Below the pieces are notes generated by a model. The model searched no databases and was not told the origin of the DNA. It saw only the letters and a program-made list of their open reading frames with translations. From an uncultured Flavobacteriales bacterium (GTDB taxonomy: Bacteria > Bacteroidota > Bacteroidia > Flavobacteriales > BACL11), in the NCBI GenBank assembly GCA_949372805.1, contig CASIBH010000008.1, positions 38,766-102,765 of the forward strand: a stretch of DNA of 64,000 bases, in the 5' to 3' direction. Below, piece by piece: positions 17,150-25,817 of this stretch. Each line of letters opens with the position of its first letter. Position 1 is the stretch's first letter. A program made the translations under genes and the position numbers.

Positions 17150-20141
17150 CTGCTCCTTTTATAGGGTTAAATCCATGACCAAGCTCAATATGGTAGAAAT
17201 AAGCTCCATCAGAAACAGGCTTACCATTTTTATTATTACCATCCCAAGGCACTGCATATCCAACTGAGCTAAAAATCTTTTTTCCAAATCTACTGTACAC
17301 ATTAATTTCAGAATCAGCATAAATAAATGCCTGCTCTAAATCCCAAGTATCATTAACCTGATCATTATTAGGAGTAAATACATTAGGAACACATTCAGCC
17401 GTCATAGCAGTGATTGTAAACAAAGTATCTAATACACAAGCATTATTGTCCATTACTTGCACACTTAGAGGCCCTGGAGCTAGTGAAAGATTAGTGACAC
17501 TATCTGTTCCACCATTAGACCAAATAAATGTGTAAGGATCTGTCCCTCCACTTGGTGAGATAGTTAACTCAACATCTAAATTCTCTAAATTACATTCAAT
17601 TATTGTAGAAGGGTCTAGTAATACTGAAATATTATCAATAATAAAATCTTCTCTAATCATACATCCATCATTGTCAGTTACTTCAACCCAATGCTCTCCC
17701 GGGCAAATATTTGAGTGTTGTGTGATATCTCCATTATCCCATAGGAATGAATATGGAGGAAAACCCCAAAGAGAAGAATCTGCAAATACTGTAGTAGTTT
17801 CAATATCAAAAATACCTTCTGTTATATTAAAGTCAATATATAAAGTATCAAACTCTTCACAACCATTTATTACATCAGTTGTTTTAATAATATATGTCCC
17901 AGGACAAAGATTTACTACAGTTGAATCAGTTGAAACAATGTTGCCAAAATCATCAATCCATTCAAATGTAAAATTATTTGCTGTGGACAAACTTGATACA
18001 CTTACACTTGAAATATGGCTTGAATCTATGTAATCAACATTTGTAATTAATTCATAAGGAATAAGGTTAAAACCAACTGAGTCTTGATTTCCACAAGAAT
18101 CTGTTGCAATTACCCAGCATACATCTGTAGTAATGCCAGAAATACTTGCAGTTGTTTCACCATTACTCCAAAGGTATTGGATAGGACTTGTACCACCAAT
18201 AGTAGAAACACTAGCGTTACCTCCAACATCACACTTAGGATTTACAAAGCTAGAATCAGAAATGAAAAATAGATTTGGTTCAGTAATTAATATATCATCG
18301 CTTATATAACATCCATTATTGTCTGTAATATCACAAGACCAAAATCCAGCAGCTAAAATATTTTGTAATGTGTTACTATTATTACTCCATGAAATATTAA
18401 ATGGTCCTGTTCCTCCTGAAACAATAGCATCAATAGATGTTAACTGCCCATAGCAAGCTAAAGGATTCGAATAATTTGTAAAGCTCATTTCTAATTCAGA
18501 AGGCTGATCAACTGAGATAGTATCATTAATTAAACAACCATAATTATCAGTAATCTGAAGATAATAATCTCCATCTGACAATCCATATAAGGAATCGACA
18601 CTACCTGTACCATTTTGCCACTGTATATTGTATGGAAAAGTTGCTCCATATGGCTCTACAGCAATACTTCCATTATTTAATCCAAAACAACTAGGATTAT
18701 AAATACTAATATTTACATTCAATTGAGAATTTTGACCAACTTGAAAATATTCAAATTGCTGACAACCAATTGAGTCAATGATTTCAATAATATATGTTCC
18801 CGCAAATAGATTATTATTATCAACTCCTCCCCATTCAATAGAATATGGTGCATTTCCACCGTAAACTGAGTCAATATTAATAGAGCCAGTTGAATCTCCA
18901 AAACAAAAAGCATCTTGAATAGTTGCGCTAACATTCATCTCAAAAACAGGTTCAAAGATTGCTGATAGAGTGTCAAAGCATCCAAAAATTGTATCATGAA
19001 TAACAATATCATATTCTCCAGCTCTAACATAAAGAGAATCTAAACTGTCTTGAGAATCTAACCAATAAAAATTATGATTATTATTACCACCATTAACACT
19101 ATCTATCTTAATCCACACACTATCAGACAAACAAAGTAAAGGAGTAGTAGTTGAAGAGTATGCAAAATATGTACTTGGCTCAGCAATAATTACATCTATC
19201 TGAACGCTGCAACCAAAAGAATCAATTACACTTAAGTTATACTGACCAGGAAATAGATTAGAAATCTCAACAGATACTGAAGATAGTGACTGCATAGTTG
19301 CTCCACTTTGATTAATTATCAAATTTGACGAAGAGCCATTAACATCATTAAAAGCAACTGTATCAGAATTATAAGTTAAATAATATATATACTTCAGACT
19401 ATCAGTAATTTTCTTACCGCCAAACGAAGAAAAATAAATAGCCCCATCACTTGACCCAACGCATGAAATATTTGAACTATTAATAGAATCAAAAGTTAAT
19501 TGAACTGGATTATTAAGAGAAAAATAATGAAGTGTATCTGTACAACCTAGAGCATCTGTAACAACAGATTTATAAAAACCTGCTGAAATCCCAGAAATAA
19601 AAGGCAAGGTATCATTAAGTAAGATTTCATTATAACCATTTATACTATCAGCTGTAAACCATTGATAAGTATAGAATTCGTCTCCACTTAAAGAATCTAA
19701 TAGATTAAAACTAGAATCAGGGTCGAACATTACTCCGCCATATGTAGGTGCATATAACACTGCAGAAGAATCTCCATAACATTGGATATTATCTTGTCCT
19801 AATCCAATAGATACAGGGCAGGGAATAATGAAAATTTGTTGCTGAAAATAAAAAGGACTAGCGTTAAAGACAGATACTCTATATCTCCCGCAAATTGTTG
19901 TAATTAGAGTGTCAGAAGTTAGATTTATTAAATACTGACTAGTATCAATTGGGTACCAAAGAGAGTCTGTAAAGCTTTGTAATTCCCACTCATAAGCAAT
20001 CGAAGGAGATTGTAATTCTAAAGCAATATATCCAGTGTCATTAAAACAATTAATGCCAAGAATATCAAATTGATTAACTTGAGCATTAATGGTATTAATA
20101 CTTAAAAGAGATAAAAGAAGGAATTGAAAAAATTTTTTCAT
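17133..20141 (-). CDS. Large SprB-repeat surface protein with gliding-motility (T9SS type B) C-terminal domain
   Basis: A 1002-residue exported protein with a signal peptide (MKKFFQFLLLSLLSINTINA). The body is a tandem array of about nine SprB-like repeats, each with a cysteine and phrases such as CFGDSTGSINIDSVYGG, PYSIEWGG and DSIGCQQFEYFQV. The C-terminal 90 residues form a type B sorting domain: CVPNVFTPNNDQVNDTW, INVYSRFGKKIF, WDGNNKNGKPVSDGAYFYHI. Such proteins are exported by T9SS and relate to the gliding adhesin SprB, though this one is far shorter than SprB. It stands alone on its strand. Adhesion or motility role is inferred from the family. Confidence 0.93.
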   Translation of the reverse strand: MKKFFQFLLLSLLSINTINAQVNQFDILGINCFNDTGYIALELQSPSIAYEWELQSFTDSLWYPIDTSQYLINLTSDTLITTICGRYRVSVFNASPFYFQQQIFIIPCPVSIGLGQDNIQCYGDSSAVLYAPTYGGVMFDPDSSFNLLDSLSGDEFYTYQWFTADSINGYNEILLNDTLPFISGISAGFYKSVVTDALGCTDTLHYFSLNNPVQLTFDSINSSNISCVGSSDGAIYFSSFGGKKITDSLKYIYYLTYNSDTVAFNDVNGSSSNLIINQSGATMQSLSSVSVEISNLFPGQYNLSVIDSFGCSVQIDVIIAEPSTYFAYSSTTTPLLCLSDSVWIKIDSVNGGNNNHNFYWLDSQDSLDSLYVRAGEYDIVIHDTIFGCFDTLSAIFEPVFEMNVSATIQDAFCFGDSTGSINIDSVYGGNAPYSIEWGGVDNNNLFAGTYIIEIIDSIGCQQFEYFQVGQNSQLNVNISIYNPSCFGLNNGSIAVEPYGATFPYNIQWQNGTGSVDSLYGLSDGDYYLQITDNYGCLINDTISVDQPSELEMSFTNYSNPLACYGQLTSIDAIVSGGTGPFNISWSNNSNTLQNILAAGFWSCDITDNNGCYISDDILITEPNLFFISDSSFVNPKCDVGGNASVSTIGGTSPIQYLWSNGETTASISGITTDVCWVIATDSCGNQDSVGFNLIPYELITNVDYIDSSHISSVSVSSLSTANNFTFEWIDDFGNIVSTDSTVVNLCPGTYIIKTTDVINGCEEFDTLYIDFNITEGIFDIETTTVFADSSLWGFPPYSFLWDNGDITQHSNICPGEHWVEVTDNDGCMIREDFIIDNISVLLDPSTIIECNLENLDVELTISPSGGTDPYTFIWSNGGTDSVTNLSLAPGPLSVQVMDNNACVLDTLFTITAMTAECVPNVFTPNNDQVNDTWDLEQAFIYADSEINVYSRFGKKIFSSVGYAVPWDGNNKNGKPVSDGAYFYHIELGHGFNPIKGAVTILR

Positions 20142-20179
20142 AATGCTTATATATATAACAAATATACCTAAATATTATC

Positions 20180-21103
20180 TTATTTGTAAATAGTATTAAA
20201 ATCGAAAGTCATTCCGGAATATGAAAGCATTGAGTTTTGAAAAACATCTTGCGTTTCCTCTAATAGAATATTAAGGTCTAAGTATCTTTGAGAATAATGA
20301 CCAGTAATGAGGATTTTAACTTTTGCACTTTTAGCAATTTGAGCTGCTTGATGTGTTGTAGAATGTCCTGTCTCTACAGCTCTTCCCAAAACATCTTTCG
20401 CAAATGTAGTCTCATGATATAAAACATCAACATTTCTTACTTTGGAAATAATATCTTTAAAAAATCTTGTGTCTGAACAAAAGGCATAAGAATGAAAATA
20501 TTTAGGATCTTTTGTTAATTCAGAATTTTTTATCTTAATATCTTCATGTTTATAGTCATTACCTTTCATTAAAGAAGTGAAAAAGTTATAATGAATATTA
20601 TATTGTTCAATTTTTTTTCTATCTAGTCTTCTTTTATATTTCTTTTCTTTAAAAATAAAACCAGAGCAATTTAAAGTATGGTCAAGTAAAAAATTTGAAA
20701 TTGTTATTAAATCATCCTCAAATAAAATATTTTCAGAATTAGTAGAAAGATTATGAAAAAAAAGTGGAAAGCTAAGATCAGTATTTGATGCAGAGAGTTG
20801 AATATTTATAATTTCTTTTAGCTGCTCGTGAGCATAAATATGTAACTCTTTTTTTCTTCCAAGTAAATGCATACTGGTGATCAAACCTATTAACCCAAAG
20901 TAATGATCACCATGTAAATGACTAATAAAAATATGATGGATTCTTTGAAAGCTTAATCCATATTTTCTTAATTGTACTTGTGTATTTTCTCCACAATCAA
21001 TTAAAAAAAACCTCTCATTTACATTTAGAAGTTGTGAAGTAGGATTGCGCTCTACTAAAGGAACAGCAGAATTACTACCTAAAATTGTTAATTTGAAAGA
21101 CAT
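20180..21103 (-). CDS. rnz: Ribonuclease Z (tRNA 3' endonuclease)
   Basis: A 307-residue metallo-beta-lactamase-fold endonuclease that trims 3' ends of precursor tRNAs. The zinc-binding motif SHLHGDHYFGL sits at residues 61-71; AFCSDTRFF, YHETTF, TGHSTTHQAAQIA and ITGHYSQRYLD supply the other ligands. The length is that of the short, homodimeric RNase Z. The ATG shares one base with the TAA of the preceding T9SS cargo gene, so it appears to be the last gene of a pyrR-pyrB-led transcript. tRNA processing and pyrimidine synthesis are not directly linked; the grouping may only reflect growth. Confidence 0.95.
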   Translation of the reverse strand: MSFKLTILGSNSAVPLVERNPTSQLLNVNERFFLIDCGENTQVQLRKYGLSFQRIHHIFISHLHGDHYFGLIGLITSMHLLGRKKELHIYAHEQLKEIINIQLSASNTDLSFPLFFHNLSTNSENILFEDDLITISNFLLDHTLNCSGFIFKEKKYKRRLDRKKIEQYNIHYNFFTSLMKGNDYKHEDIKIKNSELTKDPKYFHSYAFCSDTRFFKDIISKVRNVDVLYHETTFAKDVLGRAVETGHSTTHQAAQIAKSAKVKILITGHYSQRYLDLNILLEETQDVFQNSMLSYSGMTFDFNTIYK

Positions 21104-21870
21104 TAATTAACAACAACCATTCTTGTTGAAATTGTCTTATAATCAGATTTTAAAATAATAGTATAAATACCATTTATGTAATTATCTACATTCAAAACTG
21201 AAGAATTAACTCCTCTGTTAGCATTAATTTTTGATGTTGAAACAATTTCACCTAATGTATTATAAATAATCAGATTAAGAACATCACTTTTACCGGAAAT
21301 AAAATATAAATTACATTCAGCTTTTACAGGATTTGGATATATATTCTTAAATTCAAAAGTTTCATCATTAAATGATCCAAAACTTGTAGAAGTAGGTGCA
21401 ATAATTTCAATATAAAAATAGTCAACAGTGTCTAGTTGAGTATAAGTCCCTAATAAAGGAACATTTATAGCGAGTGTAGAAGTAGTTAGAATTAATGGAT
21501 ATACTCCTAAGTCAGCAGAAGTAGGATCAATAGTTGAAGAAATCTCAGCACAAGAATATGCTCCACCAGGAAAAGAACAATTTGGAGGTTGACAGTCATA
21601 AGTAAAATTATTTGGGAGACCTATAACACCAGTTAAATCAATATTTGCAATTGTAACATTAAGAGATAATCCACTTATATCAACAACAGTGTCTAGTGGC
21701 GTTAGAGCTGTTATAATAGCAGAGTAAGGCTGACCAATAAATGCAGAAGGGAGCCCTGTATTTTGGTCAGGGTATAGTCCAGGTGAAGTATATGTTTGAT
21801 CAGGAATGCACTGAGAATATGAGTAAACAGAGCTAAGTGATAAGATTATGATTAATATTAAATTTTTCAT
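21103..21870 (-). CDS. Small secreted protein with T9SS type A sorting domain
   Basis: A 255-residue protein with a signal peptide (MKNLILIIILSLSSVYSYSQ) and a C-terminal T9SS type A sorting domain (FKNIYPNPVKAECNLYFISG, NGIYTIILKSDYKT). Between them is about 150 residues with cysteines (YDCQPPNCSFPGGAYSCAEI) and no recognised domain; the pattern suggests a secreted beta-sandwich with disulfides. It lies between the small STAS-like gene (14-base gap) and rnz (one-base overlap), a surprising place for a surface protein. Function unknown. Export through the Sec pathway then T9SS is inferred from the signals. Confidence 0.85.
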   Translation of the reverse strand: MKNLILIIILSLSSVYSYSQCIPDQTYTSPGLYPDQNTGLPSAFIGQPYSAIITALTPLDTVVDISGLSLNVTIANIDLTGVIGLPNNFTYDCQPPNCSFPGGAYSCAEISSTIDPTSADLGVYPLILTTSTLAINVPLLGTYTQLDTVDYFYIEIIAPTSTSFGSFNDETFEFKNIYPNPVKAECNLYFISGKSDVLNLIIYNTLGEIVSTSKINANRGVNSSVLNVDNYINGIYTIILKSDYKTISTRMVVVN

Positions 21871-21884
21871 TTTTTTATTTTTTT

Positions 21885-22172
21885 TTAATTTAGTTGTCTT
21901 TCCATTTCTTCCATGTCAATAAAATCATAAGCTTCTTGTAAAGTTGGAACAATATTTAAGTTTTCATCAAAATTTATATCACTGACTATAAGAAAAGAGC
22001 CATTACCTTTTTTTACAAGTGCACCAAACTTAACAAAATTATTTTGAACTAAATTAATAGTCTCAAGACCAACTCCTGACAGATCAGCTATATAATTTTT
22101 AATCTCACTAGATGCGGAAATATTAGAAAAATTATTTTTATCTGAAAGCGTAAAAACTAAAGTATTTGACAT
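21885..22172 (-). CDS. Small STAS-like protein of unknown function
   Basis: A 95-residue cytosolic protein. I do not recognise it with certainty. The layout resembles a STAS/SpoIIAA fold: SSEIKNYIADLSGVGLETI in the place of the usual D-S-x-G-L helix start, FVKFGALVKKGNGSFLIVSD as strand-turn-strand, then NIVPTLQEAYDFIDMEEMER in the place of the L-x-x-x-x-T-x-x-E-A-x-x-x end. The phosphorylatable Ser would be in LSGVG. It lies 2 bases after pyrB and 14 before the T9SS cargo gene. A regulatory role is possible, but no partner kinase is seen nearby. Confidence 0.7.
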   Translation of the reverse strand: MSNTLVFTLSDKNNFSNISASSEIKNYIADLSGVGLETINLVQNNFVKFGALVKKGNGSFLIVSDINFDENLNIVPTLQEAYDFIDMEEMERQLN

Positions 22173-22174
22173 TT

Positions 22175-23101
22175 TTAATTCTTCTTAATTGATAATAAAT
22201 ATAAAACAGCCATTCTGATTGCTACACCATTTTCAACTTGATTTAAAATAATAGAATGTTCTGAATCGGCAACATCTGATGTTAGCTCTACTCCTCTATT
22301 AATAGGGCCAGGATGCATAATTGTAATTTGCTTATCCAAACTATCTAAAACTTTTTTATTGATCCCGTAGACATTAGAATATTCTCTAAGAGAGGGTAAT
22401 AATTGCACATCTTGTCTCTCAAGTTGAATTCTTAAAACATTAGCGACATCACACCATTTTAACGCTGCATTTAATGAAGAGAAGTGATTAACTCCTAAAG
22501 AGTCTAAGTATTTAGGCATAAGAGTAGAGGGACCACAAACTCCAACCTCAGCTCCTAATTTTTTGAGACAATATATATTTGAAAGGGCAACTCTAGAATG
22601 AAGAATATCACCAATTATCACTATTTTCTTACCGGCTACCTCACCATATTTTTCCCTAATAGAAAAACTATCTAATAATGCCTGAGTTGGATGCTCATGT
22701 GTTCCGTCTCCAGCATTAACAATTTTAGCACTTATATTTCTAGAAAGAAACACAGAAGCACCGGGGTTAGGGTGCCTCATTACAATAATATCTACTTTCA
22801 TTGCTAAAATATTATTGACAGTATCTAATAGAGTCTCACCTTTTTTAACAGATGAAGATGCGGAAGAAAAATTAATGACGTCTGCGGATAGTCTTTTCTC
22901 AGCTAATTCAAAAGATAATTTAGTACGTGTTGAATTTTCAAAAAATAAATTAGCTATAGTTACATCTCTTAAAGAAGGAACTTTTTTAATAGGCTGATTT
23001 ATAATTTTTTTAAAATTATCTGCAGTTTGAAAAATAAGATCAATATCGTTTTTATTAAGATATTTTATTCCAAGCATATGATCAACCGAAAGATTATTCA
23101 T
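22175..23101 (-). CDS. pyrB: Aspartate carbamoyltransferase catalytic subunit
   Basis: A 308-residue enzyme that joins carbamoyl phosphate to aspartate in the committed step of pyrimidine synthesis. The carbamoyl-phosphate site FFENSTRTKLSFELAEKRL lies near residues 53-71, with KKGETLLDT in the catalytic loop, HPNPGA, GDGTHEHPTQALLD, and the C-terminal MHPGPINRGVEL that closes on aspartate. There is no pyrI gene beside it, so the enzyme is probably unregulated by a PyrI subunit. It overlaps pyrR by eight bases, as in other Bacteroidota where the pair is linked. Confidence 0.97.
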   Translation of the reverse strand: MNNLSVDHMLGIKYLNKNDIDLIFQTADNFKKIINQPIKKVPSLRDVTIANLFFENSTRTKLSFELAEKRLSADVINFSSASSSVKKGETLLDTVNNILAMKVDIIVMRHPNPGASVFLSRNISAKIVNAGDGTHEHPTQALLDSFSIREKYGEVAGKKIVIIGDILHSRVALSNIYCLKKLGAEVGVCGPSTLMPKYLDSLGVNHFSSLNAALKWCDVANVLRIQLERQDVQLLPSLREYSNVYGINKKVLDSLDKQITIMHPGPINRGVELTSDVADSEHSIILNQVENGVAIRMAVLYLLSIKKN

Positions 23102-23633
23102 TTTTATCTTTTAAAATTAATACACTATTTTTCAACCAATCAACAACAACTCTTTCTGAATCAATAGCATCAACAATTTTACCAACATAATTTGGTTGAA
23201 TTGGTATATGCCGACTCAACCTTCTATCAATTAAAACAAGTAACTCAATAGATTTAGGCCTACCAAAAGGCATGACAGCATCCATTGCTGCTCTAACAGA
23301 ACGAGCTGTAAAAAGGACATCATCAATAAGAATGACTCTCTTATTGTCTACTGTAATATCCATATTAATTTTTTCAGTAATAATAGGAGATTTTTTAGTT
23401 AATAAATCATCTCTGTAAAACGAAATATCTAAATCCCCAGAATCAATAGAATTAATATTAAAATTTTCAGAGAGGCAAGAGATTATTCTTTTAGCTAAAT
23501 ACTTACCTCTTGGCTGAAGAGAAACAATTACAGAATTAGAAAAATCTTGGTGAGATTCAATTAGTTCTTGAGATAATCTTTTAATGATTATTTCAAGTTG
23601 AGTGCTGTTTAATATTTCTCTTTGTTCATTCAT
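23094..23633 (-). CDS. pyrR: PyrR: pyrimidine regulator / uracil phosphoribosyltransferase
   Basis: A 179-residue phosphoribosyltransferase-fold protein. The PRPP loop is VILIDDVLFTARSVRAAMDAV (about residues 99-119), and the PyrR-type LVSLQPRGKYLA equivalent is IVSLQPRGKYLAKRI. In Firmicutes PyrR binds pyr mRNA leaders to cause attenuation and also has UPRTase activity. Here the start is just nine bases after a TATATTTG element, leaving no room for an attenuator in front of it, so if it regulates it must act elsewhere. It leads the pyrR-pyrB run and follows the rpsA terminator. Confidence 0.92.
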   Translation of the reverse strand: MNEQREILNSTQLEIIIKRLSQELIESHQDFSNSVIVSLQPRGKYLAKRIISCLSENFNINSIDSGDLDISFYRDDLLTKKSPIITEKINMDITVDNKRVILIDDVLFTARSVRAAMDAVMPFGRPKSIELLVLIDRRLSRHIPIQPNYVGKIVDAIDSERVVVDWLKNSVLILKDKNE

Positions 23634-23641
23634 TAATATTA

Positions 23642-23649
23642 CAAATATA
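23642..23649 (-). promoter_or_regulatory. -7 promoter element for pyrR-pyrB
   Basis: Minus-strand TATATTTG matches TAnnTTTG and ends eight bases before the pyrR ATG, immediately after the rpsA terminator hairpin. A very short or absent leader is implied. Confidence 0.55.
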
Positions 23650-23655
23650 TTTAAA

Positions 23656-23683
23656 AAAAAACCCCGATAAACGGGGTTTTTAA
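23656..23683 (-). terminator. Rho-independent terminator of rpsA
   Basis: Perfect stem CCCCG/CGGGG extended by A-T pairs (AAAAACCCCG TTTAT CGGGGTTTTT on the minus strand), five-base loop and a T-run, six bases past the rpsA stop. Confidence 0.9.
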
Positions 23684-23688
23684 ATTAA

Positions 23689-25662
23689 TTATTCACCTTT
23701 CTCCAAATCATCCTTTAAAGCAGATAAGCTATCCAAATCACCTAAGGTCGATTGATGTTGATTATCCTGAATTTTCTTCATAGCTTTCTTAGTATTAGAT
23801 ACTGATTTTTTCTTTTCACTAATCATATCATCCTTAAAAGTTGCAGTATGAGAAACTAAAATTTTCTTGTTCTCTTTAGAAAACTCTAAAACTTTAAAAC
23901 TAACAGTATCATTTAAATTAACGGAAGAACCATCTTCTTTTTCTAAATGTCTTTTAGGAGCAAAGGCTTCAACTTCACCATTCAAATCAATTAAAGCTCC
24001 TTTGTCATACATCTCTTTTAAAACACCTTGAAATTGTTCACCAACTAAATACTTATCTGCATGAAGATCCCAGGGGTTAGATTCTAATTGCTTATGTCCT
24101 AAACTAATCTTTCTGTTCTTTTGATCTATATCTAAAACTACAACATCAAGCATAGAGTCAACAGATGTAAATTCAGCGGGGTGCTTAATTTTCTTAGTCC
24201 ATGATAGATCAGAAATATGAACAAGACCATCAACACCTTCTTCTAACTCAACAAATATTCCAAAATTTGTGAAATTTCTTACTTTCACTTTAAGTTCAGA
24301 TGAAATTGGGAATTTTTCTTCAATTTTCTCCCATGGGTCTGGAAGCATTTGTTTTTTACCTAATGACATTTTTCTTTGTTCTCTATCCAAGGTTAAAACT
24401 TTAGCTTCAACACTATCTCCTTTACTGAAGAAATCATTTGCACTTCTTAAATGAGTTGACCATGACATTTCAGAGACGTGAAGTAGAGCTTCAACACCAG
24501 CCTGTAGTTCTACAAATACACCATAATCAGCTACTACTACAACTTTTCCTTTTACGACATCTCCAACGGAAAGGTTTTCATCAAGATCATGCCATGGATG
24601 AGAACCAAGTTGTTTTAGCCCAAGTTGTATTCTACTTTTACCTTCATCAAAATCTAAAATAACAACATTTATTGTTTCATCAAGTTTTACAATCTCTTCT
24701 GGATGAGAAACTCTTCCCCAAGATAAGTCTGTAATATGAATTAAACCATCAATCCCTCCTAGGTCAACAAAAACTCCATATGAAGTAATATTTTTAACTG
24801 TCCCTTCTATGACTTGACCTTTTTCAAGCTTAGACATTATTTCTTTAGTTTGGATCGCTAAATCAGCTTCAATTAATGCCTTGTGAGAAACAACTACATT
24901 TCTAAAAGATTCATTTACCTTTACAACTTTAAACTCCATTTTTTTACCAACATAATCATCATAATCTCTAATTGGCTTAACATCAATCTGAGAACCAGGC
25001 AAGAAACATTCAATTCCAAAAACATCAACAATCATACCTCCTTTTGTTCTACTTCTTATTTGACCATTAACAACTTCTCCAGTTTCTAACGCAACATTCA
25101 CTTTTTCCCAAGCTCTTAATACTCTTGCTCTTCTATGAGATAGAACAAGTTGTCCTTTTTTATCCTCTTGCTGCTCAACTAAAACCTCTACTGAATCACC
25201 TACTGCAAGTTCCTCATTATATTTAAATTCTGAACTAGAGATAACACCATCAGATTTAAAATTAATATCAACGATAACTTCTCTTTCTGTTATTGTTACA
25301 ACTGTACCATCAATAACTTGTTTATCCTCAACCTTTGGAAGGGTCAATGAATATGTATTTTTTAATTCTGATCTTTCTTCATCGCTATAGTTATCACTAT
25401 TAGCTAGCTTGTCCCAATCGAAAACTTCATCTTCAGCATGAGCTATATCTGTAACTTCAGTTAAATCTGACTCTAAATTCACCTCTTCGATATTAACAGA
25501 AACCTCTTCAGCTAAAACTGGAGCAGTATCTTTAACATCAGGTTTTTTTTCTGACTCTTTAACTTTTCTTTTTCTTGGTTTTTTTACTGGAGTTTCAGAT
25601 TGAACAATTTTTTCTTTGTTTTCAGCATCTGATTTTTTGTCAGTAGATTCTTTCTTTGACAT
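23689..25662 (-). CDS. rpsA: 30S ribosomal protein S1
   Basis: A 657-residue RNA-binding ribosomal protein with six S1 (OB-fold) domains after a charged, Lys/Glu/Val-rich N-terminal extension of about 110 residues, which is normal for Bacteroidota S1. The domains are recognisable from GTVKNITSYGVFVDLGGIDG, GKVVVVADYGVFVELQAGVE and VKVRNFTNFGIFVELEEGVD among others, with LIHITDLSW and LVHISDLSW ends. S1 recruits mRNA, which matters in a lineage with few Shine-Dalgarno sites. It stands alone, with its own terminator and a roughly 110-base leader that may carry regulation. Confidence 0.97.
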   Translation of the reverse strand: MSKKESTDKKSDAENKEKIVQSETPVKKPRKRKVKESEKKPDVKDTAPVLAEEVSVNIEEVNLESDLTEVTDIAHAEDEVFDWDKLANSDNYSDEERSELKNTYSLTLPKVEDKQVIDGTVVTITEREVIVDINFKSDGVISSSEFKYNEELAVGDSVEVLVEQQEDKKGQLVLSHRRARVLRAWEKVNVALETGEVVNGQIRSRTKGGMIVDVFGIECFLPGSQIDVKPIRDYDDYVGKKMEFKVVKVNESFRNVVVSHKALIEADLAIQTKEIMSKLEKGQVIEGTVKNITSYGVFVDLGGIDGLIHITDLSWGRVSHPEEIVKLDETINVVILDFDEGKSRIQLGLKQLGSHPWHDLDENLSVGDVVKGKVVVVADYGVFVELQAGVEALLHVSEMSWSTHLRSANDFFSKGDSVEAKVLTLDREQRKMSLGKKQMLPDPWEKIEEKFPISSELKVKVRNFTNFGIFVELEEGVDGLVHISDLSWTKKIKHPAEFTSVDSMLDVVVLDIDQKNRKISLGHKQLESNPWDLHADKYLVGEQFQGVLKEMYDKGALIDLNGEVEAFAPKRHLEKEDGSSVNLNDTVSFKVLEFSKENKKILVSHTATFKDDMISEKKKSVSNTKKAMKKIQDNQHQSTLGDLDSLSALKDDLEKGE

Positions 25663-25773
25663 TAGGGTTTTTCTTTTGTATCCTTAAAGCACAGGCTCTC
25701 ATGTTTTTTAAAGAGATTATTATTTAATTTAATTCCATTTTATTAGCCTGTTAAACATTGTATAAATGGGGCG
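25663..25773 (-). promoter_or_regulatory. rpsA 5' leader with inverted repeat and short overlapping ORF
   Basis: From the -7 element to the ATG this leader is about 110 bases, much longer than others in the window. Perfect 7-base arms ACAGGCT (25745-25751) and AGCCTGT (25691-25697) on the minus strand could pair over a 47-base AU-rich loop. A 20-codon reading frame starts at 25702 (ATGAGAGCC), contains the 3' arm and ends in TGA at 25640 inside rpsA. Autoregulation by S1 is a reasonable hypothesis, not shown. Confidence 0.4.
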
Positions 25774-25781
25774 CAAATATA
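25774..25781 (-). promoter_or_regulatory. -7 promoter element for rpsA
   Basis: Minus-strand TATATTTG, a perfect TAnnTTTG, followed by the GC-rich CGCCCC. Located 111 bases before the ATG; no clear -33 box. Confidence 0.55.
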
Positions 25782-25817
25782 CATTATTTTTTAAAACTAT
25801 TTTGAATTATTTCTTTT

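Noticed and set aside
17133-20141. DNA-level tandem repeats in the SprB-repeat gene
   Set aside because: Repeats are evident only at protein level; nucleotide copies are too diverged to count as a repeat array.
24269-25089. Plus-strand ORFs opposite rpsA (24269-24454, 24438-24662, 24883-25089)
   Set aside because: Shadows of the S1 repeats, with no start context or family match.
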